Shown here: positions 1 to 9,169 of the stretch, piece by piece | Position numbering within the stretch: the stretch's first letter is position 1 | How the letters are laid out: each line of letters starts with the position of its first letter | Assembly: GCA_942159475.1 (NCBI GenBank) | Contig: OW804097.1 | Coordinates: 51,046,986-51,110,985 of the forward strand | Length of the DNA: 64,000 nucleotides | From: Sthenelais limicola | Lineage: Eukaryota > Annelida > Polychaeta > Phyllodocida > Sigalionidae | Direction: 5' to 3' | The notes under the pieces: model-generated | Database searches by the model: none | What the model saw: only the letters and a program-made list of their open reading frames with translations | What the model was told of the DNA's origin: nothing | Position numbers and translations under genes: made by a program

Positions 1-600
1 CTTAAAGTAATGAAAATATAACATCAATTCAAGGCGCTCTTGGATGATCTATGCTCGCACAGAAAGTGACATGACCTTTTTCTATGTAACTGTATTGAAA
101 GTTGGAAATAAAAATACTTATATATATATATATATGTGATTTGAGGTTAATGTTAACGTTATATCGGTCTTTGCTTAAGGACTTGTAAGCCTTATTTACA
201 GACTGGTCATTCATCCAAGTCTGAAAAGATTTATAGAATAAATCTTTTGTAATCTATCATTCGAGCAATAATACAAGAAATTTCCTCGTTGCTCACACTT
301 TTAATCATTTTCACATATTTTTCGAATATCAAGATATATATGTAAAACTAAAAGTAAAAAATTGTAAAAGTACAAGTCTATATTTCTATTGTTTTATGCG
401 AATCAAAGTAAGTAGTTTATATTATCATTTGGACAATATTTAACCCCCCAAAATGCTTAAAATGCACCAGAGAGCAAAGAAAACCCTCTGGCTTCTCGGG
501 CCCTAGGCAGGCCCCAGACCCCATGCCTTAATGGCTGGGATAGTGTCCCGCAAGCCTGACTAAAAAAGTTGGCATCTCTGTAAGTCGAGCTTGACGAAAA
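1..600. other. AT-rich flank, no gene seen
   Basis: I see no coding region, RNA gene or clear repeat boundary here. There is a short (TA)n run near 120-137. A GC-richer patch around 480-600 leads directly into the ORF fragment at 602 and may be part of the same decayed element. Confidence 0.4.
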
Positions 601-601
601 A

Positions 602-895
602 GTGGTTAATATCATCCAAGACAACCTGGGTATCAACGATTTACTCTACAAAAGGGCCTATAGAGTTAGCTGGAAAGCAGACTCTCCCATTAAAATTGAA
701 TTTTTCGCCGCCCCTGATGCTGAAAGAGTATGGGCACTAAGACCCAAGAGGAAACAAAATACTGGAAAGGAAGATGAGGGGCAAGTACCAAATGAAGAGA
801 AGGAATCTGCCATACAAAAAGACACCCCTTTAATCCTACGACAAAGATACAACAAAGTCAGGATAATAACTGATGCAGCAGATAAGAAAGGTTAA
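602..895 (+). pseudogene. Small ORF fragment, possibly ORF1 of a non-LTR retroelement
   Basis: An open frame of about 97 codons begins without an ATG, so it looks like a 3' coding fragment. It contains AYRVSWKADSPIKIEF and then AERVWALRPKRK. This loosely resembles the RNA-binding ORF1 proteins of LINEs, in which a 'rPi.V.F' strand is followed by basic residues. The C-terminal part is very charged. No reverse transcriptase lies next to it. The family call is weak; it could equally be a chance ORF or the exon of an unrelated gene. Confidence 0.25.
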
Positions 896-983
896 TGGAT
901 TTGTCTGTATGTATATCATCCAATGGAAGTGTTATATCGTATATATTACTGGACTTTGAAATGAATAATAAATAGGTAAACTG

Positions 984-1283
984 TATAATAGGACGTTGAA
1001 CAAACTAAGCAAACAAAGGTAGTGCCTTGAGCCGGCGAGATAAACTCCTTTATTAAATAAGTAAAGAATTTTTTACCAAGGCGAACTAACCTAATGGCGA
1101 CCGCTGCAGCAAGTGACCCAGCGTAGGCGCACTGGTGCAGACAATGGTGCGGTCCCACTAGGTGGCAGTACAGCAACGAGTGATTATACACACATTCCCC
1201 TAGTGGGTAATATGAACATATAATAGGACGTTGAACAAACTAAGCAAACAAAGGTAGTGCCTTGAGCCGGCGAGATAAACTCC
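984..1283 (-). repeat. B2-A2-B1 split direct-repeat block of Ngaro copy 1
   Basis: B2 is at 984-1,048, A2 at 1,068-1,222 and B1 at 1,219-1,283. A2 overlaps the first bases of B1. A spacer of about 19 bp rich in A and T separates B2 from A2. B begins TATAATAGGACGTTGAAC and A begins ATTTTTTACCAAGGCGAAC as read on the plus strand. In this class the block serves as the template for rebuilding element ends through a circular intermediate. Confidence 0.85.
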
Positions 1284-1313
1284 AAAACCCAAACAAAAAC
1301 ATAACAGAAAAAA

Positions 1314-2366
1314 TTATGACAAAGTGTCCGCGACCAACAACTCCAGGTCGCACTTCCTTGAAAAGGGGGTGGTCAAATACACAAGTACCGCTAAACTGTT
1401 CCAGTTTCCACAGCACTTAATATCTTGCAGTGGCACTCCTAAAGAGTGTAGATAGGCAGCACCACTGCGCCGAAGTGAATGAGTGCCTGCATATTTTGGG
1501 TTGATGCCAATAGAGGACATCCTATCCTTGACAAAACCCAAAAAGTCATTATAGGTGATAGGTACAAGGCTAGAACCTCTCCTTTTAAGGTAGAGAGGCG
1601 AGGTAGAGGGAGCAGGAAAGTTATCCATATGGTCAAGTAGCATAGTAGCCGCACACAAAATTTTATTATTCACGAAATAAATTGGTATTTTGAGGGGCTT
1701 GTCCGTAGATCTGAGTGTCTTAGATGACGACACCGTAATGATGATGCCCTGACTACACCTCTCAACACAGGCTCTACTTAGTACATGGGAATCCACACAG
1801 CCGTCTGGAACTAAGTTCGACCTCCTTAGGAGAGATCTGAAGGCTAGGATAGTCAGACCCCACAAGGACATATTCAGCTCTGTGAGTGGCATGTTATTAA
1901 ACATCAGGACTAACTGAGCGGGGGTAACAGCCAGCTTCTGAAGCGGTGGAGAGCCAACAACGTTCTTGATGCCAGACATCAGTAATTTCAGAGAAAATTG
2001 GGATCTGAAGTCAGCATCAAAACCATAAAATTTCTGTAGAACTGTTATGGCAGACAGGTAATTGTTGACGGTAGTATAGGTACAGGTTTCAGACAGATGC
2101 ACGAGAAACCTCATAACGGTTCTGGTGGAACATGGCACAGGAACCGCGTTGATGTCTGTACAAAACAGAATAAACCGTTTCCATTGGGAGTTCCTGACAT
2201 TGAGGGTAGACTTCGACCATCCAGAAGAAATCATTGAGGAGACAGACGCATCTAATTCAGTTAGGTTCACTGCAACATAGAGATGAAGATGAAACACATT
2301 TAACTGAGTTGGAGGAGAAGATGCGCGAGAGCATGTCAGCGGTAACATTTTCACCAGACGGCACAT
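1314..2366 (-). CDS. Tyrosine recombinase of Ngaro copy 1
   Basis: The 350-codon ORF is the integrase of the element. A SAM-like N-terminal core-binding region (about residues 45-140, with TVNNYLSAITVLQKFYG) is followed by the catalytic domain. Visible catalytic residues are the first Arg in LLRRSNLVP, the HSLRRSG box (H about 296, R about 299) and the nucleophile Tyr near 330 in VLVYLTTP. The ORF overlaps the end of the RT ORF (2,257-2,366) in another frame. The true translation start is uncertain, since these proteins may be made by readthrough or from a spliced message. No stop interrupts the domain. It is closely related to the recombinase of copy 3 in this window. Confidence 0.88.
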   Translation of the reverse strand: MCRLVKMLPLTCSRASSPPTQLNVFHLHLYVAVNLTELDASVSSMISSGWSKSTLNVRNSQWKRFILFCTDINAVPVPCSTRTVMRFLVHLSETCTYTTVNNYLSAITVLQKFYGFDADFRSQFSLKLLMSGIKNVVGSPPLQKLAVTPAQLVLMFNNMPLTELNMSLWGLTILAFRSLLRRSNLVPDGCVDSHVLSRACVERCSQGIIITVSSSKTLRSTDKPLKIPIYFVNNKILCAATMLLDHMDNFPAPSTSPLYLKRRGSSLVPITYNDFLGFVKDRMSSIGINPKYAGTHSLRRSGAAYLHSLGVPLQDIKCCGNWNSLAVLVYLTTPFSRKCDLELLVADTLS

Positions 2367-3603
2367 AATTCAGTGACACAAAACAATCATTAGTCACACA
2401 GGTCCAAAAGATATCCCTCAAGACCGACATACAAGCATCGCTGGTGGTGGACCCTTTGTTAACAATAGACATGGCCTGCATGTTATCTGTGTAACCAATT
2501 ATGTGACTGCCTGGGAGACGTGGACAAAGACGACGCAAGGCTTGTAGTATGGCTATCAACTCTAAGACATTGATATTAGCATCAGACACAGGGATCTCAG
2601 GGACAAGAGATTCCCAGTGTTCGTGGTCAGTGTTCAGGAGGTCAATGTCAGTAGGGACTAGGTCCAGGTAGAAATAACCTGCTTGCCAGTCCAAGTCACA
2701 GTAGAAACCATACCCATTCATGCTTGCGTCGCTATAAAAGGTGGGGCCCTGGCCGAAATTGTACTTAACAATAGTGGCAGAGCCATTGAAGTCGCTAGCA
2801 AAGTTGCGCCACCAGTCCAAATCCAACTTGAAGCGTGAGGTAAGGGTAACTGTAGGGTTGCCTTCAGGTAAACCTTTTAGTAGGTCCACAACATAATGTG
2901 AAAAGGCTCTCCCACCCCTCACCACTTTGGCACAGTGACATAAGGTACCACACAATCGTTGTAGCTGCCTTTTGGTGGCTTTTGGTTTTCCATCGAAGAA
3001 CTTGAGCTCTGAAAAGAGCTTCCCCAGCTTGTCTGGGGGGAGTGATAGCGTCATGCAGTGTGAGTTGATAAGCACACCCAGGTATCTGGTCAGTTGGTTA
3101 GGTGAGGTGCACTTCTTCCAGGAAGTACGAAAACCAAGACTACCTAGCAGCCTAATCAGAGCAACTTGAGCACGAAGACATTCCTGTTCTGTAGTTCCTA
3201 TAACAATGAAGTCATCAATGTAGGAGACCACCCGATCATATCCCCTCCTGATCATGCATTTACACACAAAGTTGGTTAAAGCGGTAAAAATGAAGGGGGC
3301 ACAGCTGATACCGAAACACAGCCTGCAGTCCGTATAATACTGCGGACCAGAGCCAAAATCCCAAGAGATTCCTTGGTATTTACGGTGTTCAGGACGAATA
3401 GATACTGATCGGTAGGCCGCAGTGATGTCTGTTACAGCCATGTAGTCAAAAGGGAGCAACATCTCGGTCACTGAGTTAACATGAGCGAAGGAAAAAGGCA
3501 GGGCTGTGCAAGACATGTAGTTGTTAACACTCTTGTATAATAATCTGTTATAGGGCGGTTGGAGCCGTCTGATTTGGGGACCGCACCCAGGGCGTGCACA
3601 CAC
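2257..3603 (-). CDS. Reverse transcriptase/RNase H, C-terminal part (Ngaro copy 1)
   Basis: The ORF encodes RT fingers/palm to RNase H. Motifs in order are DITAAYRSVSI (palm A aspartate), FGISCAPFIFTAL, the catalytic YIDD box in VVSYIDDFIVIG, LGVLINSHCMTLSLPP, and then RNase H residues in YSDASMNGYGF (D), NVLELIAILQAL (E), GYTDNMQAM (D) and a late D in ENVTADMLSR. Its N-terminal portion is out of frame with the upstream ORF (3,468-4,400). The two frames swap near 3,535-3,545, after the RPITD segment, which implies a 1-nt indel. The element is therefore unlikely to make a full RT unless ribosomes shift frame there. Confidence 0.85.
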   Translation of the reverse strand: MCARPGCGPQIRRLQPPYNRLLYKSVNNYMSCTALPFSFAHVNSVTEMLLPFDYMAVTDITAAYRSVSIRPEHRKYQGISWDFGSGPQYYTDCRLCFGISCAPFIFTALTNFVCKCMIRRGYDRVVSYIDDFIVIGTTEQECLRAQVALIRLLGSLGFRTSWKKCTSPNQLTRYLGVLINSHCMTLSLPPDKLGKLFSELKFFDGKPKATKRQLQRLCGTLCHCAKVVRGGRAFSHYVVDLLKGLPEGNPTVTLTSRFKLDLDWWRNFASDFNGSATIVKYNFGQGPTFYSDASMNGYGFYCDLDWQAGYFYLDLVPTDIDLLNTDHEHWESLVPEIPVSDANINVLELIAILQALRRLCPRLPGSHIIGYTDNMQAMSIVNKGSTTSDACMSVLRDIFWTCVTNDCFVSLNYVPSGENVTADMLSRIFSSNSVKCVSSSSLCCSEPN

Positions 3604-4400
3604 ACTGGCTTACATTCTGAGACCACATACTTTCCTTCGAGAACTTCAGTATGCAGGAGGTCAGACACAAAATTATGAGCAGAAGAATCAAGGACGCTGC
3701 TATAATTTTTTGACTCATACGGCTCGATCACACAGTTTTTGTCAACAATACAGAAACCATATTCAATACCATCAAGCAGATATCGGCGTAAAATTGAGTT
3801 ATCTTCCCATTGTAGCTCGTGCTTCCATGCATCGAGGTTCATTTGTGATCTAAGCCCCCCAACGCAATGACATGAATTAACACGTTCAGCATATAGGTAA
3901 TCGTAAACACTAGCATTTACTGCGCAAGGCTTAGGCATTATCCATTCAGAGCCAACAGGAGTAGGAGTGGTAATTTCATCAAAATTGGTAACAGAAGTAA
4001 CACAATCATGCAATGGTTCAACATCAATACCATAAATATCAGCGACAAAATCATCAAAGGCACCATAGTCAACATCAAAACAACTAGCATCGTTATCAAC
4101 AATACATTCGGACACACACACGCTGCTGTCTCCGACACAAGTGTCGTGAGCGATAATACCGATATTCTGGTCAAAGCAAGGATCGGGTACAAGTAAATCA
4201 TCAGAAACATAGCTACAAGTGTCGTGAGTATCAGTGTTGGTACATACATGTTCAGAAACAATCGCAAAGTCAATGCTGTTGTCCAATATATGAGCACCAT
4301 CAACCGCGTCGAAAGGAGTAGATGAACACAAGCCGCCATGACAGTCACATACTTCCGTTACGGTAGGCCCACAATGCAGGGCAGCAAGATGGCGGCCCAC
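3468..4400 (-). CDS. N-terminal extension of the Pol ORF (Ngaro copy 1)
   Basis: The ORF has 310 codons and starts 7 nt after the gag stop. The first ~200 residues are acidic and rich in Asp, Val and Cys, with no recognised domain. Towards the end it reads VVSECKPVCVHALGAVPKSDG followed by NRPITD, the entry to the RT fingers. Past that point the frame is wrong (TRVLTTTCLAQ...) and ends. The correct continuation lies in the ORF starting at 3,603. I read this as one Pol ORF broken by a single indel near 3,540. Confidence 0.7.
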   Translation of the reverse strand: MGRHLAALHCGPTVTEVCDCHGGLCSSTPFDAVDGAHILDNSIDFAIVSEHVCTNTDTHDTCSYVSDDLLVPDPCFDQNIGIIAHDTCVGDSSVCVSECIVDNDASCFDVDYGAFDDFVADIYGIDVEPLHDCVTSVTNFDEITTPTPVGSEWIMPKPCAVNASVYDYLYAERVNSCHCVGGLRSQMNLDAWKHELQWEDNSILRRYLLDGIEYGFCIVDKNCVIEPYESKNYSSVLDSSAHNFVSDLLHTEVLEGKYVVSECKPVCVHALGAVPKSDGSNRPITDYYTRVLTTTCLAQPCLFPSLMLTQ

Positions 4401-4406
4401 ATGTAG

Positions 4407-5606
4407 TCAATCTTTGTTGGGACAACCGGGCGCGCGATGACTGGTGTTGTGACAAATACGGCAATGATGATCCTTTGAACATGAGCCGACACACTTATGA
4501 TAATTCCAGTCATAGCAAATATTAGCCGGAAAACCATCAGGGGGGTTAGCAGAGCTGTACTTCTGCTTAGATTTAGTTTTCTTCTTACGGCGAATATTCC
4601 CAGCAGCGGAGGTGTCGCCATCATCCTCTCGGTGGGCAATGGCCGCCGAATGGAGATTCACCGCCACAGCTAGTGGATTACCAGCTATGAAGGTCTCTGT
4701 CTCGCCTAGAATTACCTGGTCGCACACAAATCTGTCGTAGTTGACGAGGGCCGAGTCCTGGAAGGATTTAATGCGAGCCAAGCCAGCTACATAAGCCATA
4801 TGCTCCACATAGGCAGACACGTCACCTTTGTTTTGCAACAAAAACTTAAGAACTCTGGTTTGTCCATACCAGAGATCTAACACATTGAGCTTGGTATGAT
4901 CCATTGACTTGAGGGGCTGGCCCTTATCAATCCCTAAACTGTAGTACTCGGGGCGGAGCAACATACCTTTTGATTTGACCGTGGCTGAAGGATCGATAGC
5001 CTGGGAGAGTTGGATCATAGCCGTTGTCAGTGTACCGGAGACCACATCCGAAGCAGGTACGGAAGTGCCTGGCATGATACCGACAGCAGTAGAGGAGAGC
5101 CCGGGAGGGCTAGAAAACATCACCAGGGTCGAGGCCGCCATGGCCGGCTGTAGAAGAGGCGGCTGTAGAGGAGGCGGAGAGGGTAGCACCGGGATCGATT
5201 GCACCCGGGGTGTTACAACTGGTTGCTGAGGTAGCTGAGACGTAGTAGTCGAAGTCACCTTAGGAGTTTGATTAGACAAGGAAATCGAAGCGAATTTGTC
5301 CAATAACAGTTGAATCTGTGCTTGCTGTTTGTTGTTAGTATCCAACAAGGCCTGTACCACCGGACTAATATGAGAGTCAGTAGTAATCAGCGGCGGGCTT
5401 TTCGCGCCATTGGACGCCATTGGAATAACATCTGCGTCGTCAAGTTCTTCCAGGTAAACCAGATAATCTTGCTCTGGGTCAAGTCCAAATTCTCTGCACT
5501 TCCTGAAGGCATTCAATCTATACCTGCAAACCGTGAGACCCCTAGGGCGGGCATGTTCCCTGTTGCATCCAACACAATGATTCGACATTATCACAGGTGA
5601 GAGCAT
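4407..5606 (-). CDS. Gag-like protein with CCHC zinc knuckle (Ngaro copy 1)
   Basis: The 399-residue ORF is the structural/nucleic-acid-binding protein of the element. A Cys-containing N-terminus (CVGCNREHARPRGLTVC) precedes a proline/serine/threonine-rich linker. A conserved Gag core follows, with GMLLRPEYYSLGIDKGQPLKSMDH, then KLNVLDLWYGQTRVL. A basic stretch (RRKKKTKSKQK) comes before a C-terminal CRICHNTSHRAPGC, which fits the CX2CX4HX4C zinc knuckle. The same core (MDHTKL...LLYGMTKVLEY) occurs in copy 3, showing that copies 1 and 3 are one family. The ORF ends just before the Pol ORF. The start codon lies inside repeat A1's inner border. Confidence 0.83.
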   Translation of the reverse strand: MLSPVIMSNHCVGCNREHARPRGLTVCRYRLNAFRKCREFGLDPEQDYLVYLEELDDADVIPMASNGAKSPPLITTDSHISPVVQALLDTNNKQQAQIQLLLDKFASISLSNQTPKVTSTTTSQLPQQPVVTPRVQSIPVLPSPPPLQPPLLQPAMAASTLVMFSSPPGLSSTAVGIMPGTSVPASDVVSGTLTTAMIQLSQAIDPSATVKSKGMLLRPEYYSLGIDKGQPLKSMDHTKLNVLDLWYGQTRVLKFLLQNKGDVSAYVEHMAYVAGLARIKSFQDSALVNYDRFVCDQVILGETETFIAGNPLAVAVNLHSAAIAHREDDGDTSAAGNIRRKKKTKSKQKYSSANPPDGFPANICYDWNYHKCVGSCSKDHHCRICHNTSHRAPGCPNKD

Positions 5607-5759
5607 TTTTTACCAAGGCGAACTAACCTAATGGCGACCGCTGCAGCAAGTGACCCAGCGTAGGCGCACTGGTGCAGACAATGGTGCGGTCCCACTAGGT
5701 GGCAGTACAGCAATGAGTGATTATACACACATTCCCCTAGTGGGTAATATGAACATATA
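5605..5759 (-). repeat. A1 terminal repeat of Ngaro copy 1
   Basis: This 155-bp copy of repeat A lies at the 5' end of the element and matches A2 (1,068-1,222) except at one visible position. It overlaps the gag start by two bases, so it probably contains the promoter and 5' leader of the element. Confidence 0.85.
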
Positions 5760-6187
5760 TAATGAAACCATTGTTTTGTTCTCTATTGCTTCAGTTTCAT
5801 CGATAATAACTCATCTTTTTTTCATACAGCATAGTACAGTACATTAATTGTAATCTAATATCAGATATGAACAAACCATAATTCAAGCAAGTAGTATCCG
5901 TTTTCACCCTGCCACCCCACGAAAATTATTAACCATAGTATCACGATCCCCGTCCCCCCTGAATCCTTGAACACTATGCTACCACCACAAAATCACCTGC
6001 AATGACGACCGCGCATACAGCGCATCACTTCGCGCTCCACTGAGTAACATCTGACATAGCGGCCGATATAGCGGCAGACACATCATTTATTTACCGATAA
6101 ATCGGCCGATGATCGGCCAACTTGGAGAAACTTTAGAAATATTTGCAAACAGCATTGAGAGCCGTCGGAGTGACACACTCAAACTAC
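5760..6187. other. Intervening flank, no gene seen
   Basis: I see no coding signal. A patch around 6,040-6,130 has repeated 'cggccgat' motifs and is unlike the AT-rich surroundings. It may be a remnant of another element. Confidence 0.35.
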
Positions 6188-7468
6188 TAGTCTAGTTGCT
6201 TATGTCAAAAAAATGGCTCCCGTGTGGAATTCATGTTAATTTTTGCAGACAAACATTTTTTTGTAGTATTCAATGAGTAGAATTCAAAAATCGATGTGTG
6301 CAATTTTTTCAAACATTTTATCATGCCTAAATCCAAGATGGCGTCCAAGATGGCCGCCCAGACTATAAATGCACATAACTCGGGTTCTAATTAACATAAA
6401 TGAATGATTTTGGTGTCCATTTCTATGTTTTCCATGTCAGGGAATCCAATGAAATAAAAATAAAATCCATGGCACATGATGCCTTTCCACTAGGGGGCGT
6501 TATAAATCATTTTTCACATATTTTCCTAAAAAACAATAAGAAATACTTATAACATCTTTCAATTCGTATACACAAAAACTTTAGTCATTTTATGCTTCAA
6601 TTTAATCTCTTGGTAGTTAATACAACATTGGTAAATGATTTTCTATGATTTTTTTTCAATAATACAATATTTATATTTCCAGGGAATTCAGCCACAAATA
6701 TGGTTTTTTTCAACAGTAGTCCATTAAACATAGAGTTTGACCTAGGACAAATTGCAACAGGTTTCTCAATGGTTTTGGCTAGAGTGAGTGCTCGTTATTA
6801 ACATACTAAAAGTCAAGAAAAATCTGGATGGGGGAACATGCCAAAAATCTCAACAAAAAAAATGGCCGCCTCTAAAACTTTGAAATACCATAACTCAAGT
6901 ATAAAATCAACATATATTCAAGTGTGAATAGACTTTATTAATGTTTCCAGACATGGGGGATCCAACGAAACAATAAGGAAATCCATATAATCAATATTTA
7001 TCAAGTTGGTATACTGATACATGAAAGAAATGACCAGAAAAATGCCCTGCAAATATATCCTGTGAAGTGAAAAATCTAAGTCACATTTAGTGAGATTGTA
7101 CAAAGGCATACATGTATGACCAAGGATATCCGATAACATCTTTCCACTAAACAAACTGTCATAAGCATTGCTGTGATACCTGAAATAAAGAACCTACCAC
7201 AGGAAAAAACAATTAGTCATGCACTGTGTATATGGAACCTGACATGACATTCTGATTTCACCAATCTGGTAAATAGGGCCTGACCTGTTTGCAGTCACCA
7301 TTATGGCCACATGCAACAGTGCATAACCTGTGTTAGGAACACTTAACCCATTGAGGACGGGGGCAGTTTACACATATTTTGCCTGGTGGACGGGGGCCCT
7401 TTTCCCCATTTTTGGGCTTCAGGACGGGTGTTTAACATGAGGTTTAGGGTTTAAAAACACTTTAAGAA

Positions 7469-8190
7469 CATTAAGAGAGAGAACACAACAAGAAAATTAT
7501 ATATGAATATGTTTTAATTCTCTTTGGAGCAATGTCAAATTTCACACACACAAATGTCTTGCTGATGGAGATTTGAGTCTATGGTAATAGCTGTGGGTAA
7601 GTTGACTTGGAACTGGAAAGTTCATGATGTGTACTGCACAGAGTTCTTGTATTCTGTAATATTAGAGATAATATATATAAAGAGCCCTATAGGCTTTAGA
7701 ATTAATTGAATTAATTAATATTGTGTGAAAGGGAGGTGGGTGGGGATAAAAAATTGTCCGCCACCGAAGAAATGTCACCTATGAGTGCCCGGATGTGATG
7801 ACGTCAGTCCTAGGGCAAGGAGTGAATACTCCTGTGAGTTTTGATTGGTGGTTGGCCCCTCCCTCAATGACCCGGAATTGCAACCTTTTGCAATTCACGG
7901 ACCATTAAGAGAGAGAACACAACAAGAAAATTATATATGAATATGTTTTAATTCTCTTTGGAGCAATGTCAAATTTCACACACACAAATGTCTTGCTGAT
8001 GGAGATTTGAGTCTATGGTAATAGCTGTGGGTAAGTTGACTTGGAACTGGAAAGTTCATGATGTGTACTGCACAGAGTTCTTGTATTATAGAGATATATG
8101 TAAAGTAGAAGAGAACACATGCTGGTTCTTGAAGATTAGTGAGAGAATGCAGATATACATTCTGTAATATTAGAGATAATATATATAAAG
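7469..8190 (-). repeat. B2-A2-B1 split direct-repeat block of Ngaro copy 2
   Basis: B2 is at 7,469-7,682, a 61-bp spacer follows, A2 is at 7,744-7,902 and B1 at 7,903-8,190. B starts CATTAAGAGAGAGAACAC and A starts GGATAAAAAATTGTCCGCC. Their order and orientation match those of copy 1. Confidence 0.85.
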
Positions 8191-8204
8191 ATGCCAAAGC
8201 GCAG

Positions 8205-9122
8205 CTAAGAGTTTAGATCTCTTAGAGCAGAATGGACAGTTGAGCACTGTAGCTGAGCGGAGTTTAGATATACCTCCACGGCGTCGGAGGCCCAGGTTCC
8301 ATGGGCCTTGATGTCAGCCATGGAGGCATTCCCGGTGTAGTAGGCGTATACCCCGCCACCGCACCTCAGGCTATGGAGCGAGAATGATGTTGCGTCGCGC
8401 CCAAGAGCCTTAAGGGCGGCAGCCCACTGAGAGGCGATATAAGAAGATGTCATAGGAGCTCCAGACTCGAACTTGAGAAGGGGGTCGAGAGGGCGACCCG
8501 GATGAAGGAGGAAGAGGCGTTTCACCGCTGCTCTGGGGCAGAGGCGACTAGCAGGTAGAGCTGGTAGATAGGTAGAAACAGGGAGGCGTCCCTTCTGAAG
8601 AGTTTTCGTCCACTTTATGGAGATGACAATTCCTGACTTTGTTATCCTTATGTCTGAAGGAGTCATGTTTCTCGTCGGGTCGAACTGACCTGAGGTCCTC
8701 GGGGCGAGATTGCTTTGACGAAGGAATGCGAGAAACATAAGCAGGTATGCCACAGTGAGTTGTGGAGCATAAGGATGTAGAGAAGTGTAAGTGATGACTT
8801 GACGTAACAGGTCAGGCGAGACGGGCAGTTTTTGGACTGGGACATGGCGAAGACAAAGGTCAAGTGCTCGGAGAGCGTTTTTGACAACTTGGGACTCAAA
8901 AATGGACACATCAATGCCGGAGAGGCGGAGGAAGGTCCTTACGGAGGAAAGGGAGTTCCTAATAGAACTTGGCACAGAGGAATGTTTTGCAAGGTACTCA
9001 AGGTACCAACAGAGGTGACCTGGTTGTAGAGAAGTATAGTCGAGGCTGAGCTCGTTGCAGAAAGCTAAGAACACGGTAGCAGCAGAGTTCCTGTTGCGCA
9101 CAGTCCCAGGGCGGAAGGCCAA
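8205..9122 (-). CDS. Tyrosine recombinase of Ngaro copy 2
   Basis: The 305-residue intact integrase has a core-binding N-terminal domain (VRNRNSAATVFLAFCNEL, then a CWYLEYLAKH helix) followed by the catalytic domain. The first catalytic Arg is in FLAFLRQSNLAP, the HxxR box is HSLRCGG (H about 250, R about 253), then HGTWASDAVEVYL with the nucleophilic Tyr near 285. The length is normal for this class. It lies 47 nt downstream of the RT stop. The product is expected to integrate circular DNA copies of the element without target-site duplication. Confidence 0.9.
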   Translation of the reverse strand: MAFRPGTVRNRNSAATVFLAFCNELSLDYTSLQPGHLCWYLEYLAKHSSVPSSIRNSLSSVRTFLRLSGIDVSIFESQVVKNALRALDLCLRHVPVQKLPVSPDLLRQVITYTSLHPYAPQLTVAYLLMFLAFLRQSNLAPRTSGQFDPTRNMTPSDIRITKSGIVISIKWTKTLQKGRLPVSTYLPALPASRLCPRAAVKRLFLLHPGRPLDPLLKFESGAPMTSSYIASQWAAALKALGRDATSFSLHSLRCGGGVYAYYTGNASMADIKAHGTWASDAVEVYLNSAQLQCSTVHSALRDLNS

Positions 9123-9169
9123 GCGCTGGCGAGACTGGGCTAGGGCTTCAAACTGGCGCTGTCGGTTAC

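Larger units (their letters stand above)
984..5759 (-). mobile_element. Ngaro-type tyrosine-recombinase retrotransposon, copy 1
   Basis: On the minus strand the order is repeat A1 (5,759-5,605), gag, RT/RNase H, tyrosine recombinase, B1 (1,283-1,219), A2 (1,222-1,068) and B2 (1,048-984). This is the split-direct-repeat arrangement of Ngaro elements. The 155-bp A copies differ at one base (C versus T near 1,174/5,714) and the 65-bp B copies look identical, so the insertion is recent. The RT ORF nevertheless carries a frameshift. No flanking target duplication is seen, as expected for recombinase-mediated integration. The total length is 4,776 bp. Confidence 0.88.
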
